From the NCBI GenBank assembly GCA_014904985.1, contig MU129277.1, positions 15,835-38,546 of the forward strand: a stretch of 22,712 nt of DNA, given 5' to 3'. Below, one piece after another: positions 17,711 through 22,712 of the stretch. Within the stretch, counting starts at the first letter, position 1. Every line of letters begins with the position of its first letter. Origin of the DNA: Hydnum rufescens UP504. Lineage: Eukaryota; Basidiomycota; Agaricomycetes; Cantharellales; Hydnaceae. The notes under the pieces were generated by a model, which saw nothing but the letters and a program-made list of their open reading frames with translations, made no database searches and was not told the DNA's origin. A program made the translations under genes and the position numbers.

Positions 17711-17879
17711 CAGTATGGCTAAAATATGGCCATTCTGATTCATTTCAGCCAATCCATGGCTGTGCTAGATTATTTATTTATTTATTATTATTACTACTAT
17801 AATTATATACATATTATGCTATATACATATTATCCCCCCCCAGGGTCTGCCACCACAGGGGGGCATGGTTCCTGCAGGT

Positions 17880-19238
17880 CATGTACCTGCATATACCCAC
17901 CACACCCAAGTGGGGTTCATATGCCCTGGTTGGGGCCAGGTCCATTTGGGCACTCCCTCAAGGGAGTGGGTTTTCATTTGTTGTCCTTCATTTGTTCGTG
18001 TGTTTGCATGTAATTGGGCATGGGGTTTTGTTGGTGTCCTGGCATCCATGGGTTTGGGCTTGTGGCTGCATATCTTCATGCATTGGGGTGGGACATCTTG
18101 ACCTAGAATAGTAAATATGGTAATTAAAAATTAAAGCTCATGCAAGAAGAGCAGTGAGTGCTGCTCTTCTTGCATGGTTGTAGCTATTAAAAACAATATA
18201 CCTTATATGGCCACACACCCGCCACAGTGGGTGTGTGGCTCATCCACCCTTGTTGGGGGCCTGGGCTCTGGTCCCTTGAGGGGTGTCATCGACAGCTCTG
18301 TTCATGCAGTTGTTCGCAGTTTTCATTTGTGGTGTGTTCACAGATTCATGGTGGGCTGGGCTCGGGTTCTGGTCCAGGATCTAAAGAAATCAATACAAAG
18401 TTAGTTAGACATCAATGCAGTGCAAAAAGAGCTGCTCATGCTGCTCTTTTTGTGCCACAAGAATAAAAAATAAAATGAAAAAACAAACTAACCTTGTAGT
18501 ACCCTGCACCAGCTGCAGTGGGTGCAGGGTACTGGGGCCGTGTACTCTGGCTCATTTGTGGGGTGGTTTGCATGGATCCCCCATCATTTGGGTGTCAACA
18601 GGTGGGGTTGCTGGGGTTTTCATGTCCACATTCATTGGCATTGACCTACAATATAATGTTATATGTGAATTAAAAGTTAAAGACCATGCAAAAAGAGCAG
18701 CTTTCACTGCTCTTTTTGCATGGTTGTAGCTATAGGGGCAGGGACTCACCTTATATAGGACCACACACCTGCCATGGTGGGTGTGTGGTTCCCAGGGCCC
18801 TCATATGGTGCAGTCGTGTCCTTGTTTGGTGTGTTATTGTACATCACATCCTCATTTGGTGCGTTGCTGTGTATCATGTCATTTGGTGCATTGCTGTGTG
18901 TTGTGCATTGCTGTTTGTCATGTCATTGGCACATTGCTGTATGTCATGTGGTTGGTGTGGTGCCATGTGTCATGTGGTTGGTGCTGTGCCATATGTTGTG
19001 CAGTGGGCACATTGCCATATGTCATGTCTTCATTTGGGGCATTGCCATTTGGGCCCTGTTTTTGCAGGTTTTTGTTGTGCATTAGACCCCAGGCCTCAAT
19101 CTAGAAGAATACAAGATGTGTTAGTAAAAAGATTCAAAGAGGTGCAAAAAGAGCAGCTTTGCTGCTCTTTTTGTGCCATTGTATCTACCAGAAACAAAAC
19201 TCACCTTATGACCACACACCCACATGGGTGGGTGTGGT
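17880..19238 (-). other. Hairpin exon/intron arm of B
   Basis: Read on the minus strand outward from the palindrome. Exon-end palindromes are at 19211-19238, 18760-18789, 18498-18533, 18210-18239 and a weak last one near 17900-17925. Introns are 19101-19204, 18646-18749, 18381-18492 and 18103-18201, of 104, 104, 112 and 99 nt, exactly as in the right arm of A. Intronic hairpins: 19142-19178, 18684-18723, 18420-18454, 18140-18175. The exon 18750-19100 reads SNAPNDM / SNAPNED peptide repeats and ends NHTPTMAGVWSYI, with a frame switch in its middle. The next exon has a missing G that shifts the frame, and the third has a missing C. The first exon has a 2-base loss in the palindrome. Confidence 0.8.
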
Positions 19239-19297
19239 CACATGCTTGCCTTTTCAGGCTGTTACTTGTTGTGGTTGGAGATGAGAAGGAAGATGTG

Positions 19298-19949
19298 AAA
19301 TTCAATGCCAGCAATTGCTGATACTGAAGAAGTGCCCAAGTGCCAGCACTACAAGCACAGCACACCTCAATAGCAAGCAGGTAGATATGGAATAAATACT
19401 ATGTAATAAATATTTGTCCAATAAAATGTGAAGAAGAAGAAGATAATGAGTCAGAGCTCAATAAGGCATGATATGGCCAATTGCAAAGTGGATTGGGCTG
19501 CTTCTATGCATCAGAATTGGCCCAAATTTAAATAAAGTAATGGCATATATACACCCTACATGGGAAATTAATTATCTCAGACAATTGTGGCATTTTCAAT
19601 TTTTCACACCTTCAATTCCCTATTTAGGGAATTGAAGGCATGAAAAATTGAAAAATGCCACAATCATCCAATATAATTAGTTGCCCATATAGGGTGTATA
19701 TATGCCATCATTATATTTAAATTTGGGCCAATTCTGATGCATGGAAGCGACCCAATCCACTTTGCAATGAGGCATATCATCCCTTATTGAGCTCTGGCTC
19801 ATTATCATCCTCTTCTTCACATTTTTAAACAAATATTTATTATATATTATATATTCCATGTCTACATGCTTGCTATTAATCTGGATTGTACTTGTAGCAT
19901 CAGGACTTGGGTGCTTCTTGAGTATTGGCAATTGCCGGTGTTGAATTTT
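19298..19949. repeat. Central palindrome of B
   Basis: Same palindrome as 10410-11054, centred at 19623/19624 (core ccctatttaggg). Its arms differ from each other at more sites than those of A. TATATA motifs persist in each half (about 19547 and 19696). Only the leftward arm is followed by a hairpin array. Confidence 0.88.
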
Positions 19950-20580
19950 GCAAGTATGCAGCCCCCAAAGCACTTGGGGCCTGATATTTTATTCCTACCC
20001 CCACTTCGTCATGGAATCTACATGCCTCTCCTCATATATAAGCTTGGAAGAAAGGCCTTTATCGTGGCATTCCAACACCAGTACATTCAGGACGATCTGA
20101 TAACAACTCAAGGCACAGGAGCATTTCTAGTGTTGGGGCTTTAAGGCATTCATCTGCCTTGTCATTCACACACTGTTCAATGGAAGCAGTGTACCATGGG
20201 GGGTTACTGGGCTTGAGAGAAATCCCTCAGTTTGGGATCTCTTCCAAGATTATTTTTAGGGGGATTGGATGGGTTTCACAACTTCAGGCCTCACTCAAGT
20301 GTCCTTGCCCTTGCTTCTCCTCAACTTGTGGTTTCTGCCCTCCCCCTCACCTAGGGAGGCCTTGTAGATATTAGCTAGTTGATTTGTCCAAGTTCTCATT
20401 TGGGAAAATTTCAGTCAGGTCTTGCCTGAAGAGTTGAGGAAGAGACTTCAATAGAGCATACTGAAATGGCTGAAACTGCCTGAAAAATGCCCAAAAAATG
20501 CCTGGAATAGCCCAGAATGGCTGCAAGCTAGTGAATTGAAATGAATGATTTCTGACCAAATTCAGCTGAAGGCCCTAGGA
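19950..20580. other. Unassigned right half of B
   Basis: There are no hairpins and no recognisable gene. From 20465 to 20525 the words 'gaaatggctgaaact', 'gaaaaatgcccaaaaaatgcc' and 'cccagaatggctg' resemble the subterminal repeats of the family. ORFs of 60-90 codons here have no domain. This stretch replaces the second hairpin arm seen in A. Confidence 0.45.
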
Positions 20581-20652
20581 GACCTATTAGGTGCCATTTT
20601 CTGCCCCAAAAGTGGTACCTATCTTAGGTCCCCTATATAACTGACCAGCCTG
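20581..20652. repeat. Right terminal inverted repeat of B, diverged
   Basis: Hairpin 20581-20630 (GACCTATTAGGTGCC paired with GGTACCTATCTTAGGTC), then TATATAACTGACCAGCCTG. It is more diverged from the other four ends than they are from one another. Confidence 0.8.
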
Positions 20653-21199
20653 TGGTAGGTTGTGATGGGAGCAGATGAGAATGGGTTGGTGTACTCATTT
20701 ACCAGTTTGTCCAAGTGTTGGGTGACTTCCCGATAGTGCTCCATTGAATGTAACCTAGGTGGGATTGCTATGCACTCGTGTGTTGTGGTGTGATAGAGAA
20801 CATCCTCATGTTGGGATGAAGGGACATAGTGAGGGATTGCCATGTGAGGGTTCTGCCTGGGCGTCCTCATGTGTTTGCTCATGATGGGGTGCAGAGGAGG
20901 GGGCAGAGGGTAGATTGGGAGTTGTGAGATGTTGAGGGTGAAGTTGGTTTGACTGCCTCATTGGCTAGAGGGAACCAATGTAATAACACATTATTTGACT
21001 TCAAATATATGTGGGAGTCATCATTAGACGAGGTGGAGTCAATGTTCCTGTAAACAGAGGAGAGAGAGAAATCCTCCTGCTCTAGGCACTGGCTTTGAGT
21101 GGATGGGCCATGCATGAGGCTAAGCACTGGCTTCACCTCATACATGGGAGAAGCGGAGGGAGAGGGGGAAGGAATATGGGAGGTGTGTGTCAGGATCAA
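20653..21199 (-). pseudogene. Ty3/gypsy gag N-terminal part
   Basis: Minus-strand readings: MYEVKPVLSLMHGPSTQS and the rest of an open stretch from 21199 to 20879, then in another frame HMAIPHYVPSSQHEDVL, HSMEHYREVTQHLDKLVNEY and SSAPITTY up to the junction with B. The second segment has the charged helical look of a gag region. Assignment rests mainly on orientation and on position upstream of the CCHC knuckle once B is removed. The true start is unknown: an ATG lies near 21145, and sequence beyond ~21188 belongs to something else. Confidence 0.55.
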
Positions 21200-21406
21200 A
21201 TTGACATTTGCTTCTGCCTAAGGACTTACCCGTCAGAGCATCATTCTTCATCGACTCTATCATATGGCGCCTACTTCCTCAAATGCTCTTGTCTCCTCTC
21301 TCCCTCCATTCACTACGGGGGTTATTGTCATCCTTGCCATTATTGGCATTTCTCTTATTATTATTGCCCTTGTTCTATCAGGCCTCGGCCAGCAGGCTAT
21401 GGGCTG
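21188..21406 (+). pseudogene. Duplicate of the small membrane-protein ORF start, truncated
   Basis: Matches the reverse complement of about 6549-6774 in insert D, including upstream sequence. The ATG at 21264 is followed by the same first ~45 codons with the transmembrane helix. It is cut at ~21400-21406, where element C DNA (gccaatccatgg) begins, so the Pro-rich tail is replaced by translated transposon sequence. Differences within the shared codons are mainly silent. It either arose with the insertion event that lost the left end of C, or is a separate partial copy of insert D. Confidence 0.6.
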
Positions 21407-22618
21407 CCAATCCATGGCGTGCAAGATTATTTATTTATTATTATTATTACTACTGATTATAGAACATATATCATATACTATATCCCCCCCAGGCCGCCAC
21501 CACAGGGGGGCATGGTCCTGCAGGTCATGTACCTGCAATACCCACCACACCCAAGTGGGTTCATATGCCCTGGTTGGGCCAGGTCCATTGGCACTCCTCA
21601 AGGGAGGTGGTTTTCATTTGTTGTCCTTCATTGTTCGTGTGTTTGCATGTATTGGCATGGGTTTTTGTTGTGTCCTGGCATCCATGGGTTTGGGCTTGTG
21701 GCTGCATATCTTCATGCATTGAGGTTGGGACATTGACCTAGAATAGTAAATATGTAAAAAAATAAAGCTCATGCAAGATGAGCAGTGAGTCGCTCTTCTG
21801 CATGTGTTAGCTATTAAAAAAATAATACCTATAATGGCCACACACCCCCACAGTGGTGTGTGCTCATCCACCCTTGTTGGGGGCCTGGCTCTGGTCCCTT
21901 GAGGGGGTGTCATCGACAGCTCGTTCATGCAGTTGTTCGCAGTTTTCATCTGTGGTGTGTTCACAGATTCATGTGGGCTGGGCTCGGGTTCTGGTCCAGG
22001 ATCTAAAAGAAATCAATACAAAGTTAGTTAGACATCAATGCAGTGCAAAAAGAGCTGCTCATGGCTGCTTTTTGTGCCACAAGAATAAAAAATAATGAAA
22101 AAAATTAACCTTGTAGTACCCTGCACCAGCTGCAGTGGTGCAGGTACTGGGCCGTGTACTCTGGCTCATTTGTGGGTGTTTGCATGGATCCCCCATCATT
22201 TGGGTGTCAACAGGTGTTGCTGGGGTTTTCATGTCCACATTCATTGCATTGACCTACAATAAATGTTATATGTGAATTAAAAGTTAAAGACATGCAAAAG
22301 AGCAGCTTTCACTGCTCTTTTTGCATGGTTGTAGCTATAGGGGCAGGGACTCACTTATATAGGCCACACACCTGCCATGGGGGTGTGTGTTCCCAGGCCC
22401 TCATATGGTGCAGTCGTGTCCTTGTTTGGTGTGTTATTGTACATCACATCCTCATTTGGTGCGTTGCTGTGTATCATGTCATTTGGTGCATTGCTGTGTG
22501 TTGTTGAAATCATAAAAATGGCCATTTTGGCCAAAATAGTGATGGGACCTACTTAGGTACCATTATCTGCCCTGGAAGTGGTACCCAACTAGGTAGGCTT
22601 AGATGACTGACCAAGGTG
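21407..22618. mobile_element. Element C: truncated copy of the hairpin family
   Basis: Begins inside the subterminal region (no left TIR) and follows element B (from ~17745) unit by unit to 22503. There it jumps to GGCC-rich subterminal DNA and a right TIR ending CTGACCAAGGTG. Minus-strand introns: 21738-21828, 22003-22109, 22254-22354 (91, 107, 101 nt against 99, 112, 104 in B). Nearly all differences from B are single-base losses or gains, many in runs; substitutions are rare. The first exon, palindrome and second arm are absent, so C is an internal-deletion derivative. Confidence 0.75.
22546..22618. repeat. Right terminal inverted repeat of C
   Basis: Hairpin at about 22547-22596 (ACCTACTTAGGTACCA with GGTACCCAACTAGGT), then AGGCTTAGATGACTGACCAAGGTG. 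In inverted sense it matches the left end of A (7849-7925) closely. Confidence 0.85.
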
Positions 22619-22712
22619 TCGCATGCATAGTGACCTGTTTTCTGACAGTGGTGGCAAGTCACATCACTCAAATCCTTTGCTTTTGGACAGGTACTGGATC
22701 TGGTGATATGGG
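22619..22712 (-). pseudogene. Ty1/copia gag-pol zinc knuckle fragment, interrupted by C
   Basis: Minus-strand reading from the window edge contains KDLSDVTCHHCQKTGHYACD. CHHCQKTGHYA is the standard start of the copia-type CCHC knuckle (C-x2-C-x4-H-x4-C). The residue after HYA, usually Arg, is Cys here (CGC to TGC). The final Cys is missing because element C starts right after the Asp codon. It continues outside the window. Confidence 0.75.

Larger units (their letters stand above)
17634..20652. mobile_element. Element B: relative of A, one hairpin arm plus palindrome
   Basis: Inserted in gypsy gag between ITTY (20653 side) and PGKATLMA (17633 side). The left end CAGGCTGGTCAGTCA matches A-right inverted; the right end (minus strand) is CAGGCTGGTCAGTTATATAGGGG. 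From the left it holds a foldback TIR, AT-rich DNA, an arm with hairpins and introns (17880-19240) equal in order and lengths to the right arm of A, and the palindrome (19298-19949). Then ~600 bases of unmatched DNA and a more diverged foldback TIR follow. No obvious target duplication is seen (ggctttcc against tggtaggt). So the second arm of A is missing or replaced. Confidence 0.8.

Noticed and set aside
17726..18111. Overlapping plus-strand ORFs beginning in TTA/TAT repeats of element B
   Set aside because: They start in simple AT repeats, cross the TIR side of the element, run antisense to the spliced arm, and occupy several frames at once.
20159..20374. 71-codon plus-strand ORF in the right half of B
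   Set aside because: No domain, no repeat support, no promoter or splice context, and no second copy in the window.
17634..20652. Target-site duplication for element B
   Set aside because: The bases next to the two ends (ggctttcc and tggtaggt) do not match in any 4-9 base register, and the gag frame is off by one base across the gap.
1..22712. tRNA or rRNA genes
   Set aside because: No cloverleaf with A and B box promoters and no conserved rRNA core was recognised; the hairpins present have perfect long stems and no tRNA arms.

Overview
This window is not a gene-dense locus. It is a stack of nested transposable elements from a eukaryote, most likely a filamentous fungus and by inference an Agaricomycete. 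The basis is fungal-style short introns (GTRNGT ... TACTAAY ... YAG), chromodomain-bearing Ty3/gypsy coding remains, and no host gene that I can recognise. Species and genus cannot be told from the sequence.

Layout. 1-205 is a foldback palindrome. 206-3550 is repeat-rich non-coding DNA, including two copies of a ~0.85 kb repeat. From ~21.2 kb down to 3551, on the minus strand, lies one decayed chromovirus-type Ty3/gypsy retrotransposon of ~5.5 kb coding remains: gag, CCHC knuckle, protease, RT, RNase H, integrase, chromodomain. It is broken into six pieces by five insertions. Insert E is 4357-5183. Insert D is 5249-6874; it has a perfect 9-bp target duplication and carries a small one-helix membrane-protein ORF. 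Element A is 7849-12730. An LTR-like insert occupies about 14268-15905. Element B is 17634-20652. Beyond the gag end lie a duplicate of the membrane-protein ORF start and element C (about 21407-22618), whose right end interrupts a Ty1/copia zinc knuckle.

The unusual system is the A/B/C family. Its ends carry terminal inverted repeats that each fold on themselves around GGTACC. Element A is centred on a 645-bp near-perfect palindrome with mirrored TATATATA boxes. From it, two arms run outward to the two ends. Each arm is a series of exon-like and intron-like units: every exon ends in a palindrome of the type CCACACACCC...GGGTGTGTGG a few bases before a 5' splice site, and almost every intron carries a second palindrome, GCAAAAAGAGCAGC...GCTGCTCTTTTTGC. 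Stems differ between units by paired changes, so pairing is kept while sequence drifts. Splice signals, branch sites and intron lengths (104/104/112/99) are the same in A and B. Several exons can be read as N/P/T-rich peptides ending HTPxxxGVW, but no copy has a fully open frame. I know of no described element with this architecture; function is unknown.

Element C differs from B almost only by single-base indels, so part of the far right of the window may carry uncorrected sequencing errors.
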